A stretch of DNA of 64,000 nucleotides, taken from the NCBI GenBank assembly GCA_047495785.1, contig JBLDXI010000060.1:124001-188000 (forward strand). Direction: 5' to 3'. The DNA comes from Lepidodermella squamata (Eukaryota; Gastrotricha). A model generated the notes under the pieces. That model was not told where the DNA came from, did no database searches, and saw nothing but the letters and a program-made list of their open reading frames with translations. Shown in pieces: positions 34,397-46,010 of this stretch (within the stretch, counting starts at the first letter, position 1; each line of letters opens with the position of its first letter). A program made the position numbers and the translations under genes.

Positions 34397-35211
34397 GTTA
34401 GGTTATTTTTTTGTTATTTTCGATTGAAAGCAAAGAAAAAATTATCGAACTTTGTGGATTTGACTTTGGGCTTCTCTATCAAATTTTGCAATGAAGTTTT
34501 CAATTTGTTCACTGCAAATTTTAATTTAGCGCATAGATAAATAACTGAGAAATTAAATTTTCAGCAGCTCATGGAACATTGCAGTTATTGCAGACAGAGT
34601 TGTCTATTGCCACTGCGAATATTTGCAGCCATAACGCAGGAAAAAGCTATTTTCGTTTTTATTATCTATCAGCAACTGAGCAATAGAGTTTCGCAACGAT
34701 TAATAGCTGTACAAGCAAAGCATTGAATTTGAAGAGCGGCAATCTGATCCAAATCGCTCACACCCTCCATCATCAAAACCCATACAAAAACAATTTGTCA
34801 GAAAAAAATATTTGGAAAAGAATCTAAATCTGTTATAAATTAAAAGAAATTTTTAAATTTTAATTTAGGCTGCTGTGATTAATTTTTTATTTGACATATT
34901 GATTTTCATTATTCAGCGTTATACTTGATAACATTTTGATTTTGTTTATTAACGATGGTACCGCTTGATAGCTTTGATCCTGCTCGAATTATCGCTACCC
35001 TTGCATACCCTTGCTGTTTAACCCGAGGTCGAATGGAGAAAGTTATCTAAATTCGGCTGAGCAATCGTCTATCGTCTTGTAGAACAGCTAGTATCTGAAT
35101 GAGTGATAATACGCTGATTCAGAAAAAGAGGTCACTGTGCGAACCTAAAAGGTCACCATCATAATTACTTGCCGATTTGATGACGACAAGCAATAAAAAT
35201 AATAAATAATA
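34397..35211. other. Intergenic stretch
   Basis: AT-rich divergent region between LG10 and the three-domain Ly6 gene. A GATA-like TTACTTGCCGATT segment and A/T runs occur; no gene recognised. Confidence 0.4.
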
Positions 35212-37663
35212 ATGAGGTCAGTTTTTATAGCGCTTTTATCAGCAGTGATTTTTCTCAAATCAGGTCAGTTTTGCTTGTATAGATAATCAAATCTCAATAA
35301 TTTACCCAAATAATAATTTAATAATTTAAAAAAAGTTTAATTTTCATATTAATCCATTTTAATAATCAAATATTTTGATTTATAAAAACCAGGAAATGTC
35401 GCGGGACTGAAATGTTGGCAGCGTCAAGATGACGTCTATGAATCTACCGATCATTGCGAAGGCGTTTGTTTTGAATCGAAATTTTCCAAACTTGGAGAAC
35501 TGCCGCTCTTACGCAAAGGCTGCATCACGGAAGAGTTGGCCAGCGAACTCGTTTCAGTCATCCCGAGCTGCAGCGTTGACACTGGGACGAACGACGGCAT
35601 TCGAGCGGACCACTGCGTGTGCAACAACGCCGACAATTGCAATGGCAAATTTTCAATTAGCATCATCAGCGATATAACAAATCTTCCAAGTGAGTTCAAC
35701 ATCGATGGAAATAATTTCAAATTATAGGGAACTTTTTGAGACTGATTTTTTCTGAACTTCACCCGTTTTTAATTTTATCAACAAAATTTAAATTTCATAT
35801 TCTTGAATTTAAATTATATTTATTTTTAATTCTTGCAAAAAAATCAGAAAATAATACCCTGATTTTTCTAATAATTTTTTTTTACTTTCCAAAATTTCTC
35901 ACTAACATAATTTTCAATCTTTATCTCAATTACAGGACCTGTGAATTGTTTGACCGGATCAGGCGGTAATTACTCGTTCACGCGATGCAATGGCTGGTGC
36001 TTTGGGGGAACTATCACCGGTGACTCATCTAGCGAGGTGGTAAGAGGATGTATGAACGACTCCATGGCGAGAGCGAGAATGAACAAGCTGCCCGGTTGTG
36101 TTCGCTACAAAACGTTCGATAGCGCTGGGACTCGAATCGAGCAGGACTACTGTTTCTGCAGAGATTCATTTTGCAATGATGGTAAGATAACTATCTGGAG
36201 GACGACAATCATTTTTAGCTGCGGAGAATCGCTTTAATTCAAAAATATCAGACTGAGACTTTTCCATTTGCGAAATTGCGACTGATTTTTACATTGTTTC
36301 AAAATAATACAAAATTCGTAATACATCGTGTCCCAGAAATTGCGCAGCTATTTTTTAATTTGGCAATTTTTTGTGCCAAATTCAGCTGATTTTTTTCTAG
36401 ATTAAACTCACCGAGAGAATATCCTATCATTTATCCGCGATTTTACCGAAAAATTGAAATTTATCGAGGAAAACCCGAAATAACCCAATGGTAACTGGTT
36501 CGGTAATTTAGGTATTTTTCTAGATTGGACCAACAAGTTCCATTAACAAGTGACATACTTGCTATCTATTCTCAGGATTTTGTGAATTTTTCTAAAATTT
36601 TTCTAAAATTAAGATGTGACTTCGTCTCTTATTTTAGAAATTCTGAACCTTTTTTGGTGTATTTTTGTTGCTTGCGGTACTTATTGGACACGCTGTGTTT
36701 TCAAAATACAACCGGCTTATGCTTGACTATGAATATTTTCTTCACCTACGCATTGCGCTTATCCCTATAACTGAATTATGTTTCTATATTTCTGGGGTAC
36801 TAAGGAATAAAAAGCTTGGCCATTATTTTCGAATTTTTGAATTTTAAACTATTTCAAGGAATGAATTCTCATGGAAATGAAATACCGTAGTTACCGAAAT
36901 ACCAACCCGGGCTTATACAAAAATGATACCTCGAAAAATGGGGAAAAGTAGGCTTCTATTCAAGACTGGGCTTCTATTTGAGATAGGCCTATATGCAACA
37001 GAGACCTGACTTTACTTTCTGTCTTTCAATCTGAAAACGCATCAAAATTTTCATTATTAGTTATTAGCTAGGTCGTCTAATAGCTGAAAATTAGGAATAA
37101 TAAGGAATGCTTTAACTAAAATCATCGTAAATCGCAGATTATTACACATCTTCACGAATTTTTTGTTTTTAAATACCGTTCAGCGCAGCAGAGCACACGC
37201 GCCTTAGTAGCCTAGGCTACTATTCGAGATAGGACTATGCATCGTCGAATTTCAATTTACCTAGGCTTCTAATCGAGTGGGGGCTTATATTTCGGTAACT
37301 ACGGTATTTCATTTTTTCATTATATTTATAATTTCAGTTGAAATAACTTGCTGGGTCGGAAAAGGCCTCAGTGCAAGAAAAACGGAGTGCAAAGGCTGGT
37401 GTACGAAGGAATCTGTGGAACATCGCGAAAATTGGCCGATTTTATATCGATGCTACACATCGATGGAAGTGACCCAGTTCCTGCCTGTCGCCACTGTCGG
37501 AAGTCCGGCTGGTTGCTCGGCATCTGAGAAAAGCCGAGAACGAACCGTCTGTCTATGCAACGACCGCGATCTATGCAATAACTCGTCACATCTTGAAATT
37601 CATTTTTCTTTGATTGTAAAAAGCTTTTTGGGTCTGATCATGATAGGACTGATAGCTCGATGA
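35212..37663 (+). CDS. Three-domain Ly6/uPAR-like GPI-anchored protein
   Basis: Exons 35212-35263, 35393-35689, 35936-36181 and 37338-37663, all phase 1, give 306 residues. Exon 1 is a signal peptide (MRSVFIALLSAVIFLKS). Each following exon is one three-finger domain: LKCWQRQ...CVCNNADNCN, VNCLTGS...CFCRDSFCND and ITCWVGK...CLCNDRDLCNN, then a hydrophobic GPI-type tail. The domain-per-exon, symmetric phase 1-1 layout explains growth by exon duplication, as in vertebrate uPAR. The 1.16 kb third intron is large because it holds a family A transposon (36885-37304). The next Ly6 gene starts 213 bases downstream. Confidence 0.8.
36885..37304. mobile_element. TA-flanked MITE, family A long copy
   Basis: 420 bases with inverted ends CCGTAGTTACCGAAATA, flanked by TA at 36883-36884 and 37305-37306. 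It lies wholly inside the third intron of the three-domain Ly6 gene. The interior repeats a motif like GGCTTCTAT.CGAGA, and there is no coding capacity. Confidence 0.85.
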
Positions 37664-37876
37664 TGGATAGCTAAATAAATTCGGATGATTTGTAGTGGAG
37701 CAAAATTGAACCCTAACTGAAATTTTCCTGAACTGCATCCTCCAAATTTTCAGAAATTCAGAAATAATTTGGCAAAAATCCAAATAAATGACCATAAAAT
37801 TATCGGGAAATTTCAGTATAAATTCTAGTTTATGGTTGAATTTTATAATAATATTCAATGTAGATTTGTTAAAAAA

Positions 37877-38901
37877 ATGAATAATTTGTCCACGATTTAT
37901 TGGTCACTTGCTGTCACCTTCATCATTCTGGCCGACTATTCTGCGGCAAAATTTGCTTCACAGGATTATTTGAATTCAACAGTGAGATGCTACACAGGTG
38001 ATGATGAAAATTCGGAAATATCGATTGCGGCCTGCAATGATGGGTCAGACTGGTGTTTCTCGGATGTGGCGACATTTGGCAGACGTAAATTTCGACTCGG
38101 CTGTGCTTCAACGGCTGACGCGATGCAGTTAACCGACCCGCCAGGATGCGGCTACCATTGGCAAGATGGCGATTGGTTCAGGATTTGCTATTGCAAAGCC
38201 GCTGATGCTGCTCAGCCGTGTAATCGACCTCCTTATGGCTACCCAGATGAGGCGGCTGGAGTCAAGGTCGATCGAATTCGCGTGAAAAGACAACTTCCGC
38301 CTTGGAGAGGTGATTTTTTAGCTTTTCTGTAATAAGATCTCGTATTATTGGGTTATATTAATCTTGAGAGCTCTGAATGTGCTAACAAATACTAGTGCTA
38401 TTTTAACTTCATCTTTCATGGCAACGAATAAGGCTCAGCTAGCTTGAGTATCGCAGACTAACAACTAAAATGAGGCATGAGATCATTGTTTAGAGTTGAT
38501 CGCTTTTTCCCATCGCAGAAACTGTGTCGTGCTGGACGGATCCTGAGACTGCCAGTAACGAGACGGAGGACTTTTTCTGCAGGTTATGTGCTAGGGTCGC
38601 CGTAACGTCAGAGAACAATGGATCGTTCAAGCAGTTTTACGGCTGCGCCTCAGATCTTGTAGGTATTCCAGACGATGCAGACGATGCAGTGAAATCAGTC
38701 TCAGAAATGCTCGTTTCTCTTTACTTTTTCAAACCGCCGATAAGCGCATTTTTCAGCTACAGCCACGCCGGATACCGATATGAAGGTCACCTGTGCAGTA
38801 CCGAATATTGCAACGCCCCTGGAAGCTCAGCTGCAGTGCTCGACCAGTCTGCTTTACCGCTATTTCTCCCTGCAATTATTCTGTTGCTGTTGTTGTTATG
38901 A
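37877..38901 (+). CDS. Two-domain Ly6 GPI-anchored protein
   Basis: Exons 37877-38309 and 38519-38901 join in phase 1 to give 271 residues. The first exon encodes a signal peptide (LAVTFIILADYSAA) and a Ly6-like domain (VRCYTGD...WCFSDV...ICYCKAADAAQPCNR) followed by a basic linker with a KR site (VDRIRVKRQL). The second exon encodes VSCWTDP...CRLCAR...HLCSTEYCNAP and a leucine-rich GPI-type tail. The first domain keeps the cysteine framework only loosely (no CN end). It lies between two other Ly6 genes on the same strand at 80-210 base spacing. Confidence 0.75.
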
Positions 38902-38983
38902 TCACTGTAATGATTGCGAAGTGGATTGAAGAGTAAAGTGAGAAAGTGACTTCTTTCATTTATTTTCTAGGGAAATTTATTGA

Positions 38984-39432
38984 ATGGATTCGAAATTTGT
39001 TGTTATCTTGCTAATCGCTATTTTGAACTCCGTTGAGGTTTGGTCGGGAGGCAGTGAAACCAAATCTGGTATATATTCGCAATTAATTTGTTTTTCGACC
39101 CGTGTTTAATCACCTCATCTTCAGGTCCTGTCACTTGCTGGGAAGGCATCAACGGTCTTTACAGGAAACTCAACTGCTCAGGCATTTGTGGAAGGATAAC
39201 TGTGTCTGCGGATGCTCGTATTGCCGTTCATACGAGGTTCTGTGAGAGTGGCGTGGAAACTACTAAGCCGTTAACGAACTGGATATTTAGCGACCAGCAC
39301 GGGCGAAAGTTTCAAAGAAGCGTCTGTCGCAATCGCAACCTGTGCAACGAGGCGGCTACCCGTGCCACCGGAAGATCAATCGCTTGGATTGCTTGTGTGT
39401 TAATGCCATTTGTGATTTCAGCAATGTTGTGA
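38984..39432 (+). CDS. Ly6 GPI-anchored protein
   Basis: Exons 38984-39068 and 39125-39432 give 130 residues. The signal peptide (KFVVILLIAILNSVEVWS) is followed by a single three-finger domain (VTCWEGI...CSGICG...SVCRNRNLCNEA) and a hydrophobic tail (IAWIACVLMPFVISAML). The upstream gene ends only 82 bases before this ATG, and a TTATTTTCTAG acceptor-like site lies 13 bases before the ATG, which could fit trans-splicing in an operon. Confidence 0.8.
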
Positions 39433-40371
39433 GAATTTCGGAAGTAAATGAGAGAGATGAGAATGGAAAACCAATGTCATTCCACGTATTTTCATAAATG
39501 TTTATTTGTCTCACCTGGAAAGTTATATAAGCTATGGATGTTAGGAATCCCAGAAAAGCAAAAGTATACGGACAGGCGATCTTCCACAACAACAACCTCG
39601 CTAGTGCGATGTGCGATTCATCCTCGTTAATTTTCCGTTTCCTTGTTTCCTTGTTTTGCCGATGAACATCCGCTAAAAAATGACACTTTTTCTATAATAA
39701 GCCTTGCATTTAAACTTATAGCCTTAGCTGGATGAAGGGTGATACCCACGGCCAACCCGAAAATGTTGAGGTCTTTCAGAAAGTGCAACATGCTTAAGCA
39801 AACCTTTGGGATTATTCGTGTCACTCGAAGGACACGAATATGACTAGCGCTACCCCGCGGAGAGCGAAGTACTGCGAGGAATGTTAGGGATCATCTCTAA
39901 CAGTTCGCTCAGTCGATCCGCACAGTGTATACAGCCAAACGGGACCCTTATTACGAAAAAGTCCTAATTCTTACCATTTTTATACTTAGCTCTCTGCTAT
40001 CCACCCGCGAGCATTTTCGATGAAGAAAAACGCTGATTATCGCGTTCTTTTCGTCCACATTTTTCATCGGCTGATAGCAATATGCCCGCTACTGGCGTCC
40101 AGGTTCACCTTTCACCTGGAAACAATCCTTGGCATCACTTTCAGCGCTGATGATTAGATCGTAATTGGAAAATAGCCAAATGGTTGGCAATTAGAAAACT
40201 GGTTCATTTGGCTATCGATAATTTCTTGACATATGGCTTGAATACTTGTAAATTCGCCCGATAAGCCACGGCGACAGGTGTAAAACGCCGATTAACCTCA
40301 AAGCCTCTGTATTTTGTTTGTCGACAAGGTGTTTTTTGCTGCTTAGTTAGTCACGAGGATCACAACTCAAC
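39433..40371. other. Intergenic stretch
   Basis: A small hairpin TTCGTGTCACTCGAAGGACA occurs at about 39817-39841 (arms TTCGTGTC). No gene recognised. Confidence 0.45.
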
Positions 40372-40784
40372 ATGAGACGAGACATGTTGATTTCCATGCT
40401 TATTTTCAGTTTAGTTTCATCCGCAGGTAAAAAGGTGTTTTCTTAGTTCAGAAAAATCGTTCATTTCTTATGTATACAGCTACCCTGAAATGTTACGAGG
40501 GCTCCAGTAGAGATGGCACGGGTGCATTTCAAATATTGAGTGGTTGCTATTGGTGTACAAAAACGGCTTGGGATGCTATGGGCAGTAAATTTGTTACAAA
40601 AAAATGCTTCACCAACACTAATCCAGTTGGAATGACCAATGGATGTTATAAGAACAAAGAGTTCGGTATCAGTGTCGAAATTTGCAATTGCAACAACGTC
40701 GATCTGTGCAATAGCTCTGCAACAACAACCATCAGTTGGACAACAATTGCTTCGCTGCTACTCGCAATTTTCAACACCATTTAA
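40372..40784 (+). CDS. Ly6 GPI-anchored protein
   Basis: Exons 40372-40426 and 40480-40784 give 119 residues. Signal peptide (LISMLIFSLVSSA), then LKCYEGSS, GCYWCTK, KKCFT, GCYKN and ICNCNNVDLCNSS, then the tail TTIASLLLAIFNTI. Single three-finger domain with a phase-1 intron after the signal peptide. AATAAA at about 40786 directly after the stop. Confidence 0.85.
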
Positions 40785-41017
40785 AATAAATTTTTCATTT
40801 GATTAAATGGCTTCAATAATCTTATGCTTATCTTCTGCAACTAACAGTTGCGACGGGTAGCGCGAGAATAAATCCTAAAAATATCGAAGAAACGGGCATT
40901 GCTTTTTTCAGCTGGTTCCAAACTTCATTTGATTTTAATTTACAAAAAATCTGAGATTCCAAGGTATAGCGATGTTAGCCTGGACCCTATCCTAATGAGA
41001 TGTTGTGAAACTCGTTA
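40785..41017. other. Intergenic stretch
   Basis: Short AT-rich spacer with the polyadenylation signal of the preceding Ly6 gene; the rest of the gap to LG11 is mostly a MITE. Confidence 0.4.
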
Positions 41018-41364
41018 CATTGTGGAACCACTGGTAAGTTGAACCTTCAAGTTGGCGCGCACGCTGATTGGTCAATTTATTATTCTGCTAATGACTCCGG
41101 AATGAAACATCTCCGTCGTGCGATCCACTAATAAATTATTTTATATTTATGAAATAAATGACCTTGCCACACCCTCTGCCCGGTTTCCATTGACCACGAG
41201 CGTAAACTCCATATTAATTGTGGTAAATTGCTGCGGCAAAAAAACACTTGTTGCAAAAAATCTTATGGATCGCACGACAGAACGTTTCATCCGGGAGTCA
41301 TAGCAACGATCGATTGACCAATCAGCGTGCGCATTGGATTGGACTTTTAAGTGGTCACACAATG
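41018..41364. mobile_element. MITE with TTA target duplication
   Basis: About 347 bases with imperfect inverted ends (CATTGTGGAACCACTGGTAAG at left, complement of GTGGTCACACAATG at right) and a strong subterminal inverted pair GCGCACGCTGATTGGTCAAT. It is flanked by TTA on both sides (41015-41017 and 41365-41367). A 3-base TTA duplication is typical of PIF/Harbinger-type elements. Non-coding. Confidence 0.75.
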
Positions 41365-41614
41365 TTAGGAAACACCGCTTTCCAAATTAGCCCTGGAAAA
41401 TTGCCAAGACTGACGAAATTCCCTCCAAACTCTAAAATGTCGATAAAATACGTCAAAATAAACAAAAATAAATAATTGCTTTGTTTGATAACTTGTTGCC
41501 GCACATCGGCTAATTGTCTTACGCACCTAAAAACTCCTTCAAATATTGATCAGTTGGGGATTTTCATGAACTGAATTGCGGACTGTGTTCGACAAGCAGA
41601 GAAAAATAGTGAAA

Positions 41615-42884
41615 ATGGACATTTCTGGTCTAAAATTATGGTCAGTAATCGTGGTGTTCAGTTTAGCTTCATCGGAAGGAGGCGACGTAGCCGAGACGCC
41701 GAAATTCGTGGCAATCGAATATGAGCTTAGCGAATTTATTGCCAGTAGGTGCCCCTTCAGATCGAAAGCGAGACCTGTCGCAAACCACTCAGAGGCTGTG
41801 ACGATTTATATCAGCATGGACGGCTTCAGCCTTCGTGAAATCAGCGATAAAGGAATGACGTGAGTTATTTTTTCATTTAAGGCTCATTTTATGTGCTTAT
41901 TTTAAGATTCACGATACTCGCCGGCATTTTCGTGCGATGGAAACATCCTTGCATCTCATGGACGGACGCGGTTCAATGGAAAGATGTTAGGAGCTTTGAG
42001 GAATCAAGTGACAATGTCTGGGTGCCGACTGTCTACCATCTGAATGGGGCTAATTCGATTTCGTTAAAAAGGTACGAAATCCTCAAAAATAAGGAATATT
42101 TGATGAATCTTGAAATTTGCTCAATCACAGCTACAGCGAGGGCACAGGCCTTTTCATATCTATGGACGGGTATATAACGTGGACGATCACAGCCAGCTTG
42201 CAGAGCCTATGCAGGTTGAAATTTTCTAAATTCCCCTTCGACAGCCACGTTTGCACAATCGATCTGGAATTGTTCTACGCTGCAGCGCTGGTTAACATCT
42301 CTGATGAAACTGAAATTCGAATCGACAAAAGTACATTCACGAATCCGTCGGATATTTGGGATTTCATTAACGCCAGTGCTGAAGTAGAGAACCACTACTA
42401 CCCAAACGACCCTGATCTCTACCGCGTAGCTGTATTTTCTCTTAAATTCAATCGCCGTTATCTGCCTTATGTTTTCTCCATATTTTTCCCGTCATTATGC
42501 CTCGCTATTCTGCAGCTGTTTGCCGGGGTCATCCCGCCAAAAGAACCTGATCGCCCTGTTTACGGCATCACAGTTCTTTTAGCTTTCGGAGTTCTGCAAT
42601 CTCTTGTCAGTGATATCGTGCCCGTTTCATCTGAAACACCTCTAATCGTGTTTTATATCAATTTTCAACTTTTCATCGGTCTGGTGTGTTGCATTTACAC
42701 TCTGATCACCTGCTCTTTCAGCCGGTTGAAGTATTTCAGAACCGTACTGAAGCAATTAGTTATTGGTCGTTTAACTCTGAAAATTACTCGAATGAGATAC
42801 ATCGATATTTGGTTCTTTGCATTGAGTACACTAACGACGATAATTGTTGACATAATAATTCTTTATCTAATGATTTTAGGATAA
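41615..42884 (+). CDS. Cys-loop ligand-gated ion channel (LG11)
   Basis: Exons 41615-41859, 41907-42071 and 42131-42884 give 387 residues. The ATG at 41615 leads into a signal-like segment (LWSVIVVFSLASSEGG). Ligand-binding domain: SRCPFRSKARPV, HPCISW, SDNVWVPTVY. The Cys-loop CRLKFSKFPFDSHVC is uninterrupted, unlike all the other members here, which have an intron there; its introns lie earlier. Pre-M1 is FNRRYLPYVFSIF; M2 follows EPDR with T6' and L9' (D at -1'). The M3-M4 link is about 30 residues. It is the most isolated member by position and sequence. Confidence 0.87.
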
Positions 42885-43050
42885 ATAAATGAATGGCGCA
42901 TATGCATTGAATAGGCAGGTATTCAACTTCATTTTCAGCGCACATTTCCTTTCAAAAGAGCGTGAATGGTGGCGAAGTCTGCGACGAAAACCTTCAGTAC
43001 AAATAATTCTCATTTACACTTTGATATTCTAGATTCAGCTATCAGCTGCA

Positions 43051-44366
43051 ATGGCTGGGAGTGAGACTGCTCGAAGTCTGACGCATCCCATGCTATGCAA
43101 TGACTGTTTTATGTCTTTCAAGACCTACGCACAACTCCGGCTCCATCAGGATCGCCTTTGTCCCGGTAATCTGAAGCCTCGAATTCGGCCGCCAACTCCG
43201 CCCAGTTTATCTTATGAAGAAAGCTTCAAATACCACACGCAGTTCAAGAAATTTGTCCCACCTCCGAGTGATACATTGCCTTCAGTTAACTTGAACCGAT
43301 TCCTAGGAATGCGTGACAAAGAAATCGAAGATTTGACCCAGCTCCACGAGGTAACATTTTCACCTTTCAACAAAACTCAAATTGAAATAATTTGAAGGTT
43401 CGGCGCGCTGAAATGCGAGATCGCGGCATTGAGTTGGCTGAGGCCAAAATGAAAGTCCTCAACGACATGGATAAATTTGGAATCCTCGATCCTATAGCGA
43501 AAGCTAAACTTGAAATCGCTAGAACTAACGGAGAAGAAGAAGCTTTCCTTCACCAGTCGCTGCCGAGACGAGTTCGGCCGCCTGGGACACCCCCGCCTAG
43601 CAAAGTTGTATCAGCTTCTCATTCACCCGGTTTACCGAAAATCAGCCCCTACGTCGACCCGACTCAAGTTTTGCTGACTAGGGAAATGTTAGAGACCGAA
43701 GCTGTGCAGCAAAAACAGATTAACGACCTGCGTAAGTTGCTGCAAGCAGTTGATCGAGGGCAGCGGCCTTTCAGACCTCCAACCCCCGGAGTGATCCCTG
43801 CCGTGTGGTTACCACCTCCCATGACCAAAAATGACCTCGTTGAGCACGAAGAGCTGACATCGCACTACCGAGTGAATGCTGGTCGAGATATCAATGTCTA
43901 CAGGTCACCTTTATCACCAACATTTCCGCCGAGTAATATGGAAGAGTTTTTACAAAATGACGGAAATCTGCCCTTCTGGTACTTGAGCCATGACAATAAT
44001 GAAATCCTTGTCGATCAAATCCGGTCTCTGAAGCAATCTTACGTCCACTGCAATGGATCTACCCTAGACGTGCTTCGTGAATTCGCAGCCCTTGAAAAAC
44101 TAGCAGCGGACACGGCGTTGAAAGATTACCACGATAAGCTGACGAAAGAAGCTAATGCTGAAAAGAAACGCAGTGAGAAAAGAAAGCGGAAGCGGCATCT
44201 CGTTAAGCCGATAGTGAAGAACCAATCTGGTGGGAAAGAGAGCGGATATCACGTGACGTTTCTACTGCCGAAAGCTACGAATGAGCTGACGAAGAAAAAA
44301 CTAGCCCTGGCCTATCAGAACAAAGAGCTATCGCAATTTTTGTCTGACAGTAACAAACATGATTGA
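43051..44366 (+). CDS. CCDC17-like coiled-coil protein
   Basis: Exons 43051-43350 and 43398-44366 (46-base intron, phase 0) give 422 residues. The N terminus has one C2H2-type finger (MLCNDCFMSFKTYAQLRLHQ, then C), matching the start of CCDC17. Proline-rich stretches (RIRPPTPPSLSYEE, RVRPPGTPPPSK, PFRPPTPGVIPAVWLPPP) alternate with charged helical, probably coiled-coil segments (EIEDL..., TDALKDYHDKLTKEAN...KKRSEKRKRKR). The family is poorly characterised and associated with ciliated animals. The protein is shorter than vertebrate CCDC17. It is unrelated to the receptor and Ly6 neighbours. Confidence 0.55.
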
Positions 44367-44638
44367 GAGAATAATAAGATAATCAAGTGCCTGAATTATG
44401 AAAATTTTGCTAATCCACGCTACGACTTATTTTATATTTTTGTATTGAGTGGTAATAGTACTGGTAGTACAAGAAATATGAAAATGAAAATGATTTTATT
44501 GTTTCACTTCCCCGTGACTGAGCGTCTATACCCTTTCGAGTTTTGAGGAAGGCGAAGGCAAGGCAAATCAAAAGAATCTGTCACCCGCCCCCACGTCCGA
44601 GAGTCTAGAGAAATCTCTTGGTTTTTGAGGGCAACATA
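44367..44638. other. Spacer before the family B element
   Basis: No gene; contains the 3' end of the CCDC17-like gene. Confidence 0.4.
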
Positions 44639-45406
44639 CCGTATTTCTCGAAAATATACGACACACCTGTATATATCCCCGCTCCCTAATACAACCCGAC
44701 GAAAAAATCGTTTGTTCATATTTAACCCAGGCCTCGAAATTGTACCACAGCTATTTTAATTTGGGCGAAGCATGCGTTGGAACAAAAGAAAAGCCTTATT
44801 AATGACGCATTATCGTAATCAGTGATTAGCTATCGCGTAAGCAGCTTCGCAACGTCTGATCTTGGCACCATTCATAAGCCAGCAGAAAATGCCCATTCAG
44901 CATTCACTAGCTGAGACACAGAGTTTTATTTTAACATTTTCATATCCTTCTTAATCGTTTTAACCTTCTGGAATCGATGATGGCTGGCTCTCCTGATCGT
45001 CTTCAAGATTCCGTCCAGGTGTCCGAAGAAGACAAGCGAAAGCGGCACCGCAAGTATTCCCTCGCATACAAAATTCGCGTGGCTGATCATGCAAAAGCAA
45101 TCTCAGCAAACGATGCCTCGAGAGTCTTCAAGGTCGATCGTCGATGCGTCAAGGAATGGCTACAACATCACCAACAGCTGCTGATTCTACAGTTCGCTGG
45201 CATGGAAAAGCGTCATCGTCTCCTTTTCACTGAATCGACAAATAAAACAATCTAAAAACGTCGTCTTAATACGAATTGCTCGCGGCTTTTTGTGATGATT
45301 CGCAATTAAACAGCACACCCGTATATATCCCCACTCCCTAATACAACCCGAATCAAAAATCATTTGTTCATAAATATAGCCCGCGGTAAATTTTCGAGAA
45401 ATACGG
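44639..45406 (+). mobile_element. TA-flanked DNA transposon derivative, family B copy 2
   Basis: 768 bases with inverted ends CCGTATTTCTCGAAAAT, flanked by TA at 44637-44638 and 45407-45408. The first about 250 and last about 170 bases match the copy at 10978-11598 in opposite orientation. Between them lies an open frame (44977-45255) for the DNA-binding start of a transposase. The element is probably an internal-deletion derivative that relies on another copy for transposition. Confidence 0.88.
44977..45255 (+). pseudogene. N-terminal helix-turn-helix remnant of a pogo/CENP-B-like transposase
   Basis: 92 codons. The segment KRHRKYSLAYKIRVADHAK, SANDASRVFKVDRRCVKEWL has the layout of the CENP-B/pogo/Brinker-type DNA-binding helix-turn-helix (basic start, YSLAYKIRV..A, small-residue turn, DRRCVKEW recognition helix). 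The frame then runs through a deletion junction near 45215 into the right-terminal sequence and stops. No catalytic domain remains. It could still bind element ends, a route by which such remnants act as repressors or are domesticated, but nothing here shows this. Confidence 0.65.
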
Positions 45407-46010
45407 TAACTTGAAATTAAAAAAAAAATCCTTGGTGAAATGTTAACAAAACATGAGAGCGAAAAGCTAGGAATGTTTAGGAATTTGACAAGGAATTGAC
45501 ACAGAAAAACGACCTTTAACCTCTCAAAATGAAACATCACCTCTGTGTTTTCCCCAAAATTCATTTCCGAGTGTTGGTGTGAAAATGGTCCAATATGCCT
45601 TGTTTCTTAGCTCGGATCTATGTTTGTCGTTCTGTCATTTTGAGGTCTATTTGACGTAGGAAAGTAGGTGTAACTGTCCGCCTGCAAACAATGGTTACGG
45701 CTGAAACCAACCAATAACAGGTGCCGGTTTCGCTAATTCATGCAACACTCAGGGCAGGCGGAAAAAACGCGGTGAGCCTAGTTCTAGATGTTTGTGATAA
45801 TGAAGATGTATATTTAAACAATGAATAACAATGAACTACCGAATTGATAACGAGTATAATTGCAAAAAAATTTCTTATCAGTCCAGGCTCTGGCTACGCG
45901 TGAGTTCTCTAGCCGTTTCTCTCATGCGATAAGAACGAGACTTTAAAGAGACCAGCTTGATCGATGCAGCAGATATTCCACTTTTTTCACAGTTCCCCAA
46001 AGACAGAAAG
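45407..46010. promoter_or_regulatory. Upstream region of a Ly6 gene, duplicated at 55.7 kb, with GATA site
   Basis: From about 45655 to the ATG this region is similar to 55713-56096 upstream of another Ly6 gene (shared AGGTGTAACTGTCCG, ACCAACCAAT, AATTCATGCAACA, AGAGACCAGCTTGATCG, GCAGCAGATATTCCAC). Both carry TTCTTATCAGTCC (45872-45884 here), whose complement contains ACTGATAAGA, a classic GATA-factor site. The GATA site is about 127 bases before the ATG. Confidence 0.6.
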
